The notes beneath the pieces are model-generated. The model saw nothing but the letters and a program-made list of their open reading frames with translations, was not told the DNA's origin and searched no databases. DNA of 64,000 nucleotides from the NCBI RefSeq assembly GCF_005863245.1, contig NZ_VBUT01000001.1, positions 248,001 to 312,000 on the forward strand, written 5' to 3'. Numbering within the stretch: position 1 is the first letter of the stretch; each line of letters starts with the position of its first letter. Shown here piece by piece: positions 52,470-60,500 of the stretch. This DNA is from Nocardia cyriacigeorgica (GTDB lineage: Bacteria > Actinomycetota > Actinomycetes > Mycobacteriales > Mycobacteriaceae). The position numbers and the translations under genes are program-made.

Positions 52470-54316
52470 TTCTCCACAACAGGTTTGGCCACCACCGGCG
52501 CATCGCCCAGTGCTTCTTCGATGTGTTCGACGGAGTCGAGGTAATCGGCGCGCTTGTGCTCCTTGGCACCCTGCTGACCACCGCCGGCACCGGCGCCGGC
52601 CGGGCCCATGCCGCCGGGAGCGCCGGGAGCGCCGGCGATGGGCGCCAGGCCCGCGCCACGCATCGCACCGGCCGCGATACCGGCGGCCGAGGCGCGTGGG
52701 AACAGCTTCGACGCCTGGGTCTGCGCGGGTTCTTTCGGGAGTCCGCCGAGGCCACCGGCACCGGCGCCGCCGCCCGCGCCACCACCACCGACGCCCTTGC
52801 CGCCGCCGAGCCCGCCCTTGAGGTTCGGCAGGTCCTTGCCCAGTCCGGACAGCGCCTGCGGCAGCCCGGCCAGACCGGCCTGCTGCATCGCCTGCTGGGC
52901 GGCCTGCTGAGCTTGCTGCAACCCCTGCTGGGCGGCTTGCTGCGCCTGCTGCAAGCCCTGCTGGAGCGCCTGCTGGGCTTGTTGCGCGGCCTGCTGGGCC
53001 GCCTGTTGCTGAGCGCGCTGCTCGGCCTGCTGCTGTGCCTGTTCCTGCTGCTGTCGCAGCTCGGCGGCCTGCCTGCGGGCCTCGGCGTCGGCCTGTTTCT
53101 GCGCGGCTTCCATATCGCGTTGCTGCTGGGTCAGCGCCCGCTGATCCTTGGCGAACTGGGCCAGGCTCGCCTGCTGCTGTTGCTGTGCGGCGGAACTACC
53201 TCCGCCGCCATTGCCGCCACCGTTGTTGCCGCCGCCATTGTTTCCGCCGTTGTTACCGCCATTGTTGCCGCCCGGGTTCCGGCGGTCGTCGTTCGGCATC
53301 TGCACGGCGTCGGTCGGCTTGGGCATGATGGGAATCGCGGACGCGCAGGCGGCGATGCCCGGCTCGTACCAGTTCGCGTAGACCTGCCTGGCCAGTTCGA
53401 GCTGGGCGTGCTCCTGGTCGTCGGGGGTGTAGGCCACGCTCTTGTCGGGCATGCCGTAGACGGTGTTGGCGGTCCAGCCGGAGGCATTGACGAGGTTGTC
53501 GCTGAGCTGCTGCATCGCGGTGAGCAGCTTGCCGCTGTTGTTGGTGTAGAGCCGGACCGCGCGGGCGGCACCGTCGGCGCCGGTGCCCTTCCAGCGGTCG
53601 GAATCCATCAAGCCCTGGATACTCTGGTCGAAGTTGGAGAATCCGGATTGCAGCTGCAACTTCATCCGGTACCAGTCACCGCCGGCCACCGCGATGAAGG
53701 CCGGTTTGCCCCGGATCTGATCGCCCAGCCACCACAGCTGGTTGAAGTTCAGGGTCTGGGCCGGCGGCACCGTCACCGAGAATCCTTGGGAGCCTTCGCT
53801 TCCGGCGAGGTCGAGCAGACTGTCGGGAAGACCGCCGTACTTCGAATCCTTGTTCTGGTAGTTGCCGAGGTTCGGGATATCGGGCGAGATGTCGACCCAG
53901 CGGCCGTCATACATCTGCTCCTGCTCGACGTGCTTGATCAGATCGCCGGCATTGCTGGTGCGCACCATCGAGTCGAAATGGCCCTTGCCGTCCAGATCGG
54001 TGCCCTCGTACAGCTTTCCCGCGATGACGAACGACTCACCGAGGTCGGTGGCGATGCGCTTGTGTTCCTTCATCACCTCGTCGCGGAACTCCGCGGCGAT
54101 CTCGGCGAACTTGTTCGCCAGCCGCACCGCGCCGGGGAAGTGACCGAGGCCATCGATCTTCAGCACATCGTCGAGGCTGCCGGTCACCATATTGAGCACG
54201 TCGACCAGATCGGCGCAGTAGGACGCGGCATCGGTGGCGACGTCCTTGGTGAACACCAGCCCGCCGTTGCCGGCTTGGGTGCGGAGGTCGCCCCATGGAT
54301 TGTTCTCTCCGGCCAT
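52466..54316 (-). CDS. EspB-like ESX-secreted protein with Q/A-rich tail
   Basis: 616 residues. An N-terminal helical hairpin (about 25-102) is followed at once by YEGTD (103-107), a YxxxD export motif. A second helical domain has the WXG turn Trp242-Lys-Gly (SDRWKGTG). EspB of ESX-1 has the same order: a PE-like hairpin with YxxxD, then a PPE-like WXG domain in one chain. Residues 345-373 are Asn/Gly repeats and 374-485 are Gln/Ala-rich coiled coil. The rest is Gly/Pro-rich, ending in an acidic tail. ATG 54316 has AAGGAG upstream; 45 bp of earlier reading lacks a site. It is coupled to espG paralogue 2. EspB-like is inferred from architecture, not alignment. Confidence 0.65.
   Translation of the reverse strand: MAGENNPWGDLRTQAGNGGLVFTKDVATDAASYCADLVDVLNMVTGSLDDVLKIDGLGHFPGAVRLANKFAEIAAEFRDEVMKEHKRIATDLGESFVIAGKLYEGTDLDGKGHFDSMVRTSNAGDLIKHVEQEQMYDGRWVDISPDIPNLGNYQNKDSKYGGLPDSLLDLAGSEGSQGFSVTVPPAQTLNFNQLWWLGDQIRGKPAFIAVAGGDWYRMKLQLQSGFSNFDQSIQGLMDSDRWKGTGADGAARAVRLYTNNSGKLLTAMQQLSDNLVNASGWTANTVYGMPDKSVAYTPDDQEHAQLELARQVYANWYEPGIAACASAIPIMPKPTDAVQMPNDDRRNPGGNNGGNNGGNNGGGNNGGGNGGGGSSAAQQQQQASLAQFAKDQRALTQQQRDMEAAQKQADAEARRQAAELRQQQEQAQQQAEQRAQQQAAQQAAQQAQQALQQGLQQAQQAAQQGLQQAQQAAQQAMQQAGLAGLPQALSGLGKDLPNLKGGLGGGKGVGGGGAGGGAGAGGLGGLPKEPAQTQASKLFPRASAAGIAAGAMRGAGLAPIAGAPGAPGGMGPAGAGAGGGQQGAKEHKRADYLDSVEHIEEALGDAPVVAKPVVEK
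52860..53190 (-). repeat. Gln/Ala coiled-coil repeat in EspB-like gene
   Basis: Imperfect tandem codon repeats encode QQAQQAAQQGLQQAQQAAQQ-type heptads (protein residues about 374-485). They appear on the plus strand as repeated GCCTGCTGGGC blocks. A stable coiled coil or oligomerisation rod is likely. Confidence 0.8.
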
Positions 54317-54430
54317 CGGCACAGCTCCTTCCCACTCGCTGTCCACACGGTGCGTGATCATCCCGTGGAGAAACTGAACGGCAGGTAGCCGCGCGATGAA
54401 TCATGCTCGGGCCGAGCGTTTCCGCCCGGG

Positions 54431-56134
54431 TCAGTAGTCGACCGAGCGGTGCCGCTGCTGGAAGCGCCGCTCGAACTCGGCGATGTAATCCGACGGGGCG
54501 ACCGAGGAGCTGGACTGTTCCAGGACTCCGTCGTCAGCGAGGTAGAAGATGGTGCGGCCGACGGCGATGTCATCGGTTCCCACCGGCACGAACACCATCC
54601 AGCCGACGCTGATCCGCTCGGCGACCAGCTGATGCGGCGGATAGCCCGCGGTGTCGGCGCCGGAGTCGGCAAGATGCGAGCGCACCCGTGCCAGCGCCTG
54701 CTCCTGCGGCATCGGTTCGGGCAGCGAGAGCGCGACACCGGCCAGGGTGAGCTGGTAGAAGGCGCTGTCGATATCGAAATCGCCGTCGTCGCCGAAGACT
54801 TCGATCAGCGTGTCCCTGGTCGCGACACCGACCTCGGCGGCCGACAGCAGTGCGGCGACCGCACGCCGGTCACGCTCACCCGGCTCGGCGGTGATCAACC
54901 GCAGCACCACATCCACCACCGTGTCGGAGGTCCAGAACCCCGGCACCGCCTCGGCGATCCCCTGCGCGCCCGGCGATTCGCCGCAATACCAGTGACCGCT
55001 GTCCCACCAGTAGCAGAACGAGAGCAACCCAGTGGACGCGCGCGCGTTGAGCACCGGATTCGCGACCCACTCGGGCGCACCGGCATACAGCTCGGGCAAG
55101 GCCGCATTCCCGTTGTAGGCGGCGTCGAGATCGGGGGCGTTCCAGACCCCGCCGGAGAGCACCGCCCGTCCGCCGGGCAAGGCGTAGAGGGTGGCGCCGC
55201 TGCGCCGGGAGCCCTCGAACATGCCCAGCGACGGCAGGATTCGCGGACCCCACTGCGAACCCGCCGCGACGAACGCGGCCGACAGCACCGCCCACCGCGC
55301 CCACATCAGCGGGAACTCCGGCAGCTCGCGATCGGCGAGTTCACCGCGGATATCGCGGGCACGGTCAGCCCGGGCCTGGGCGGCGGCATCGCCCGGCGAG
55401 CGGGACTGGCGGTCGCCATGGGCGAGATGGGCGGCCAGCCACACCGGCAGTGAGCGGCGCGGATAGACCCGCAGATCCTCGGCATACGCCTGCGGCGGGA
55501 ACAGCTGATCCTGCGGGAACGGTTCGTCGCCGTAGTCGTAGTCGACCTCGAGCTCACCGCCGGCACCGAGCGTCAACAGCAGACGCCACCAGGGACCGTC
55601 ACCGAGCTGCGCGGATTCGTGGCGCTGACGTCGCACCAGCTCCAGCACCTCCGTCGACGGCTGTGCACCGATCGAATGGTCCTGCTCGTCGATGTAGAAG
55701 ACCTGGCCGAGTTCGGCAGCCGCCGTCAGGGCGAACAGGGCGGTCAGCCGTTGCCAGCCCGCGGGGGCGGCGGCGGCCAGTGCGCGGGCGATCTGGCGGG
55801 TGAGTTCGGTGGCGCGTTCGGCCGGGTCGGCGGCGGGCGGGGTGGGGGTGGGGTCGAGGGTGAAGCCGACGTCGGGGTCGTCGTCGGTGTCGGTGGGGGT
55901 GTCGGCGTCGGGGTCGGCGGGATTGTCGGCAGCAGTGGCGCGAGCGGTGTCGTCGGCAGCGGCGTCGGCGGAGGTGGCGGCGGCAGCGGTGGGGGCGTCA
56001 GCGAAGGCGGCCGCCGCAGCGGTGCCTTCCGCCGCAGCGTCGGCGGGCCGCGCGCCGGGCTCCGAATTCGCGGAGGGGTGTTCGCCTGCCGGCTGCTCGT
56101 GGGCCGGTTCCGGCTGGTCGGCGGGGTTGTTCAC
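54431..56134 (-). CDS. protein with two immunity-like domains (YezG-like and YrhB/Imm35-like)
   Basis: About 567 residues. Residues 1-105 are acidic Ala/Asp/Pro-rich and probably disordered. Residues ~110-240 resemble the YezG/DUF600 immunity fold (APAGWQRLTALFALTAAAELGQVFYID, LLLTLGAGGELEVDYDYGDEPFP). The central 200 residues are unidentified. The last ~90 (LARVRSHLADSGADT, VGWMVFVPVGTDDIAVGRTIFYLADDG) resemble YrhB/Imm35-type immunity domains. Such proteins usually neutralise secreted polymorphic toxins. No toxin domain is visible next door, so it may instead bind the giant protein or another substrate. GTG 56134 has better spacing from GAGGAG than GTG 56143. Domain names come from pattern recall. 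Confidence 0.5.
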   Translation of the reverse strand: MNNPADQPEPAHEQPAGEHPSANSEPGARPADAAAEGTAAAAAFADAPTAAAATSADAAADDTARATAADNPADPDADTPTDTDDDPDVGFTLDPTPTPPAADPAERATELTRQIARALAAAAPAGWQRLTALFALTAAAELGQVFYIDEQDHSIGAQPSTEVLELVRRQRHESAQLGDGPWWRLLLTLGAGGELEVDYDYGDEPFPQDQLFPPQAYAEDLRVYPRRSLPVWLAAHLAHGDRQSRSPGDAAAQARADRARDIRGELADRELPEFPLMWARWAVLSAAFVAAGSQWGPRILPSLGMFEGSRRSGATLYALPGGRAVLSGGVWNAPDLDAAYNGNAALPELYAGAPEWVANPVLNARASTGLLSFCYWWDSGHWYCGESPGAQGIAEAVPGFWTSDTVVDVVLRLITAEPGERDRRAVAALLSAAEVGVATRDTLIEVFGDDGDFDIDSAFYQLTLAGVALSLPEPMPQEQALARVRSHLADSGADTAGYPPHQLVAERISVGWMVFVPVGTDDIAVGRTIFYLADDGVLEQSSSSVAPSDYIAEFERRFQQRHRSVDY

Positions 56135-56249
56135 TCGCGGCACTCTCCTCGTCTGCGCGCCCGATGACCGGGTAGCTCGAAGCGGTCATACCACCGCAGG
56201 TGAAACGGAGCCGGAACAGCCGGTGACGGCGAACCGACCCGGCCGGCAT

Positions 56250-56693
56250 TCAGTTCTGCCGCGCCAAGCCCAGGGCAGGCAGGTCCAACGGACGATTTCC
56301 GTCGCTCTCATCCCACGCGACATACGACAGGGCGGCCGGGTTCGCGATCCCGAACGCGTCGCGCAGACCCTCCACGATCATGGCGGCCAGTTCGCGATAG
56401 CGAGCCGAAGGCAGCGGCCACGGCCATTCGACCCACCAGTTGTCGGCGTGGTCGGCGTCCGGGGGCTGCCAGCCTGCCGCCGTCAGGATCCGCGCGCCCT
56501 CGGCTCCTGCCCTGGCCTCGGGGCTCAGCCAGCGATCGCCGACCAACTCCGCCCAGATGCGGTCGTCGAGTTGACGCAGCTGAGCGAAGCGCGGCGACTC
56601 CACTCGGTCCTCGCCGATGCGCAGCACCGAACCGGCGCCGAGCCGCATCATCTCGGCGGCCAGGCCCGTACTCAGCTGCGCCCACTCCGTCAC
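56250..56693 (-). CDS. TY-Chap/YbjN-like putative secretion chaperone
   Basis: 147 residues. VTEWAQLSTGLAAEMMRLGAGSVLRI, WAELVGDRWLSPEARA, ILTAAGWQPPDADHADNWWVEWPWP and IVEGLRDAFGIANPAALSYVAWD follow the pattern of TY-Chap domains, a T3SS-chaperone/YbjN-like fold found beside actinobacterial type VII genes. Such small acidic proteins bind unfolded or N-terminal parts of export substrates. The GTG overlaps the DUF6301 stop (GTGA), which implies coupled synthesis. The giant protein three genes upstream is its most likely client. The fold assignment is by sequence pattern only. Confidence 0.6.
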   Translation of the reverse strand: MTEWAQLSTGLAAEMMRLGAGSVLRIGEDRVESPRFAQLRQLDDRIWAELVGDRWLSPEARAGAEGARILTAAGWQPPDADHADNWWVEWPWPLPSARYRELAAMIVEGLRDAFGIANPAALSYVAWDESDGNRPLDLPALGLARQN

Positions 56694-57205
56694 AGCAGTC
56701 CCTGTTCCTCGAGCTCGACGTTGCGGTCGTCGCGGGCGAGCCTGGTGTTGTCGACCAGCTTCAGCACCACCGAGACCGCCAACTCGTGCAGCACCAGCGT
56801 GTGGCCGGTACCCGCCCATCGCAGCTGCGGGAACTCGCCGGGGATTCGGGCCGTCGGTGCGCCGAGCGCCTGAGCGAGGGCCTCGCCCATCGCCGCGAAC
56901 GCGTCGCGGATGCGTTCGCGGCCGGCTGCCGACTCTTCGGCGAAATCTGTCACCCGGGCCTCGATGACCTCGGCTTTTCCTTCCTTGCCCCGGATCTCAC
57001 CGCTGCCGAGACCGAAACCGGTGTCGAGCATGACCCAGTTCGCGTCGCTGTGCAGCACCCGCCAGCCGAACTCGGTGGCGAGCTGCGGGCCGTCGGCCAC
57101 CTGCCACGACCAATTCAGCGACCGCAACCGTGTGCCGAGCGCGGCGATCTCGGCACCGGACATCGCATGCCATTGCGTCATCGACTCGTTCCCGTCCGCA
57201 GTCAT
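56690..57205 (-). CDS. DUF6301-family protein
   Basis: 171 residues. MTQWHAMSGAEIAALGTRLRSLNWSW, LATEFGWRVLHSDANWVMLDTGFGLGSGEIRGKEGKAE and RIPGEFPQLRWAGTGHTLVLHELAVSVVLKLV match what I recall of DUF6301, a Nocardia family commonly encoded beside type VII genes and TY-Chap proteins. Its function is unknown. Size and acidity would suit a second substrate chaperone subunit. ATG 57205 overlaps the preceding stop (ATGA); ATG 57181 would be closer to the usual family start and is an alternative. It is sandwiched in a chain of four tightly linked genes. Confidence 0.6.
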   Translation of the reverse strand: MTADGNESMTQWHAMSGAEIAALGTRLRSLNWSWQVADGPQLATEFGWRVLHSDANWVMLDTGFGLGSGEIRGKEGKAEVIEARVTDFAEESAAGRERIRDAFAAMGEALAQALGAPTARIPGEFPQLRWAGTGHTLVLHELAVSVVLKLVDNTRLARDDRNVELEEQGLL

Positions 57206-57486
57206 CGGGTCTGCCCGCGCCGGTCGAGTTCCTCGATCTTGCGGGCCAGCGCTTCCCTGCGCTCGCGGGCATTGGTGCCGTCGAGCTGGCCGGCGAAAGC
57301 TGCGCGGGCGGCGGCGACCAGATCGTCGGGCACCTCCGGGTGGGCGCGGGCGATCGCCCACAAGGCGTCCTCGGTTTTCATATCGAGGCCGGTGGCGGAG
57401 CGCAAACCCCCACCGCTGCACACCGAGGCGAGCATCTCCTCGAAGTTCTGCCGTAGCTCGTCATCGGTCGGCGGACTCACCCGCAT
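57202..57486 (-). CDS. small hypothetical protein in giant-protein operon
   Basis: 94 residues, helical and charged, with no family I recognise (MRVSPPTDDELRQNFEEMLASV, PEVPDDLVAAARAAFAGQLDG). A Cys and a GGG sequence at about 23-27 interrupt the N-terminal helix. An AAGGAGG site precedes the ATG, so it is strongly expected to be translated. It begins 30 bp after the giant protein's stop and overlaps the DUF6301 start by 4 bp. It could be an adaptor or chaperone for one of these, which is inference from position only. Confidence 0.7.
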   Translation of the reverse strand: MRVSPPTDDELRQNFEEMLASVCSGGGLRSATGLDMKTEDALWAIARAHPEVPDDLVAAARAAFAGQLDGTNARERREALARKIEELDRRGQTR

Positions 57487-57516
57487 GGTGCCTCCTTGTC
57501 TCTGTCGGTCTCCCGG

Positions 57517-60500
57517 TCATCCACGGAAGGTCTGCTCCCGGCGCTGTGGGTCGGCGAGGACACTGTGGACCAGCGCACCGAGATCCATCTCGGGTGGCAG
57601 CGTCCGGTAGCGCACCTCGAACACGACGACACCGTTCTCGATCACCGCGAACCGTGTGGTGCGGCGTTCGAGCAGAACCCATTCGATGCGGACCGGGCCG
57701 CCGAGGTCGATCGTACGACCGTCCACCCGCAACGCCAGGCCCGCACCGTCGCGGTAGAACACCACCCGAGACTCGCCGAGGTCGCCGTACACCCCGCCCC
57801 TGGTTCCGTTCGACGCCGGAACCGCCTGCAAAGCGCCGGTACCGGGATCGAACTCGGCCGCCACGCCGAATCCGGCGAACGGTTGCACGAGGATCGGACC
57901 GCTCGCGGGGATCTGGCGCTCGCCACGCAGGTTTCGTCCATGTCCGCCGGCACCGTTCGCGCGGCTGCCGCCACCTGCCGGTCCGCTCCCGGGCCCGCCG
58001 AACGGAGGTGGCGGAGGGATCGGTCCCCATGGGCCGGGCTGTGCCCCGGACGTGGGCCCCTGGTCAGCGTTGGGCTGGTAGCTCGCGCTACCCGAGCCCC
58101 ATCCCTGCTGCGCCGGGGGTTGCGTCGGAGCACTCGGGTAGGCGAGGTCGGGCCGGTGGTGCTGCGCGGGCGGCATCGCCGGCTCCGGGTACCGCTCCCC
58201 ACCGGCCGCAGGCCCGGGCTGCCCAGCGCCCGGCATCGCGCCCGGCGCGGGCGGAGCCGGTTGCGGCAACGACGGAGGCACCATCGGCGGATCCGGGCGT
58301 TCCGGCGGAACCGGGAGCCCGGGAGGCATCGGCGGGAGCGGGGAGGCCGGCGGCGCGGGAGACTCCGGCAGCGCAGGCGGAACCGGGGGCACAGGTGGAA
58401 CCGGTGGGACCGGGAGCTCCGGCGGAACCGAAGACACAGGCGGCTCCGGCGGCTGCGGCGGTCGTTCCGGCCGCACAGGCGGTTCCGGCAGCACAGGAGG
58501 AACCGGGAGCTCTGGCGGAACCGGCGGCTGCGGCGGCTGCGCAGGCGGCCACGGAGGCTCGGGGAGCTCTGGCGGCAACGGTGGAACGGGAGGCACAGGC
58601 GGCTCGGGCGGTAACGGTGGAACCGGAGGCACGGGCGGACCCGGAGGCAAAGGGGGCCTCGGTGGGACCGGCGGCACCGGAGGTACGGGAGGGACCGGCG
58701 GTACGGGAGGGACCGGCGGCTGCGGCGGGGCGGGGGGCTCCGGTGGTGTGGTTGACGGCTCGGGGCGGTTCGGCGGCGGCCAGGGTTCGGGGTCGACCGG
58801 GTCTATCGGTTCTACCTCGGGGAACTCGAAGTCCACATCGTGCGGGAGCTTCGGGATGTGCGAACGGTAGATCGGGTCAGGGCGCCGACGGGGGCTATCG
58901 CCGTCGCCGGAATCACGATCACCGGACACGGGTGGCTGCTGCGCATCGTCGCCTGCCTGGCCGTCACCGTCGTCGGCGGCTGGACGGCGCGCAGGATCGG
59001 ACGAATCGCCCTCGCCGTTATCGGGCGCACGCCGCGCCGCACCAGACGAATCGCCATCCCCGCCCTCAGACGAGCGACGTGCGGCACCGGAGGAAGCGTC
59101 CTCTCCCCCGTCAGGCTGCTGGCCGGCCTCAGCGGATTCGTCGTCCGTGCCGTCGGACAGGCGACGCGCCGCACCAGACGAATCGTCGCTGCCACTCGCG
59201 GGCGAAGGCTGTCCGGCACCAGGCGAATTGGTGTCTCCGCCCCCCGGGATGCGGGGCATGCGGCCAGACGAAGTGCTCTCGCCGCCCTCGGGCGAACGGC
59301 GGGCGGCGTCCGAGGAATCCAGCTCGCCACCGTCGACAGATGGCGGGACGACAGGTCCTGAATCAGAGGCTTCGGAGGATCCGTCGCGGTCCGGGAGGTC
59401 GTCGGCGTCCGAGGCGCCCTCGGATTCCGGGACACCGTTTCGATCCGAAGCGCTCTCGGATTCCGACGCGCTCTCAGCGTCCGGGCTGGAGACCGGGGGA
59501 AGCTGCGCGGGCGATGCGCCGTCCGCCTCCCGCTCGGCGGAGGTGCGCGGGTCGGGTTGGGGTGGGAGTTCCGCGGTGGTGCGCTCGGGGAGGAGTGGGG
59601 GTGTGGTGGGGCGGGTGGGGGTGTAGGGGATGCCGGTGCGCCAGCCGGTGAGGGGTGGGCGGTCGGCGTCCCAGTGGTGGCCGAGGCCGATGGCGTAGGC
59701 GTTGGCGTCCTGCCAGGTGGCGAGGGGGTTGGCGCGCAGGTAGTCGGATTCGGCGAGGGCGTCGTGCAGCAGGATGAAGTCCTGGGGCAGCGGGGTGCCC
59801 TTGCGCAGCCGGTTCCAGGCCTCGGCGATATCGGCGAGTCGGTCCATCGGCTTGCGCACGAAACGGCCGTTGGGGTCGGCGTGGTCACGGACCAGCAGCT
59901 CGGCCTCCATGAGGTGGTGCCGGATCCGGGCGAGCTGCTCGGGGGTGAACACCGGGACGTCGTCGCGCATGTGCTCGGCCAGCGCGCCCGCGATCATGTC
60001 CGGATCGACGCCGGCCATGAGCAGTTCGCGCACGTCCTCGACGGTGTCACGCACGGCTTCGGGATCATCGGCGGCGAACTGGTCGGCCAGCGCCTCGGCG
60101 ACGCGGTCGATCTCGGCGTGCACGGCTTCGAGCTGGGCGTCCACATCGCGGGTCGGGTCGATCCCGCTGTGGCCGTCCACCAGATCCCGGCGCACCCGGT
60201 CGACCACCTGACGCGCCCGATCCACCTGCTGCTCGCGTCGATGCTGCTCGATGCCCTCGGCGATGCGGGCGAGGTCGTCGGGGTCGGCCAGGAACCGGTC
60301 GTATTCGGCGTCGGCCCAGTCCTGCACCCGCTGCCACTGCGCGGCCTCGCGCTCCCACTGCTGCCGCAACGATTCCGGCACGTCATCGAAGCCCGGACGG
60401 TGATCGGAGGCGTCCCACGGACGAACCATGGGCTGCACATTGCGTTCCGGCGGCGCGAACCACTCGTACCCGCGGAACACCGTCCCGAACGGTGGGATCC

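Noticed and set aside
58380..58790. Short direct repeats suggestive of a CRISPR array
   Set aside because: Repeats are triplet-phased, in frame and encode Pro-Pro-X; there are no unique spacers of constant length.
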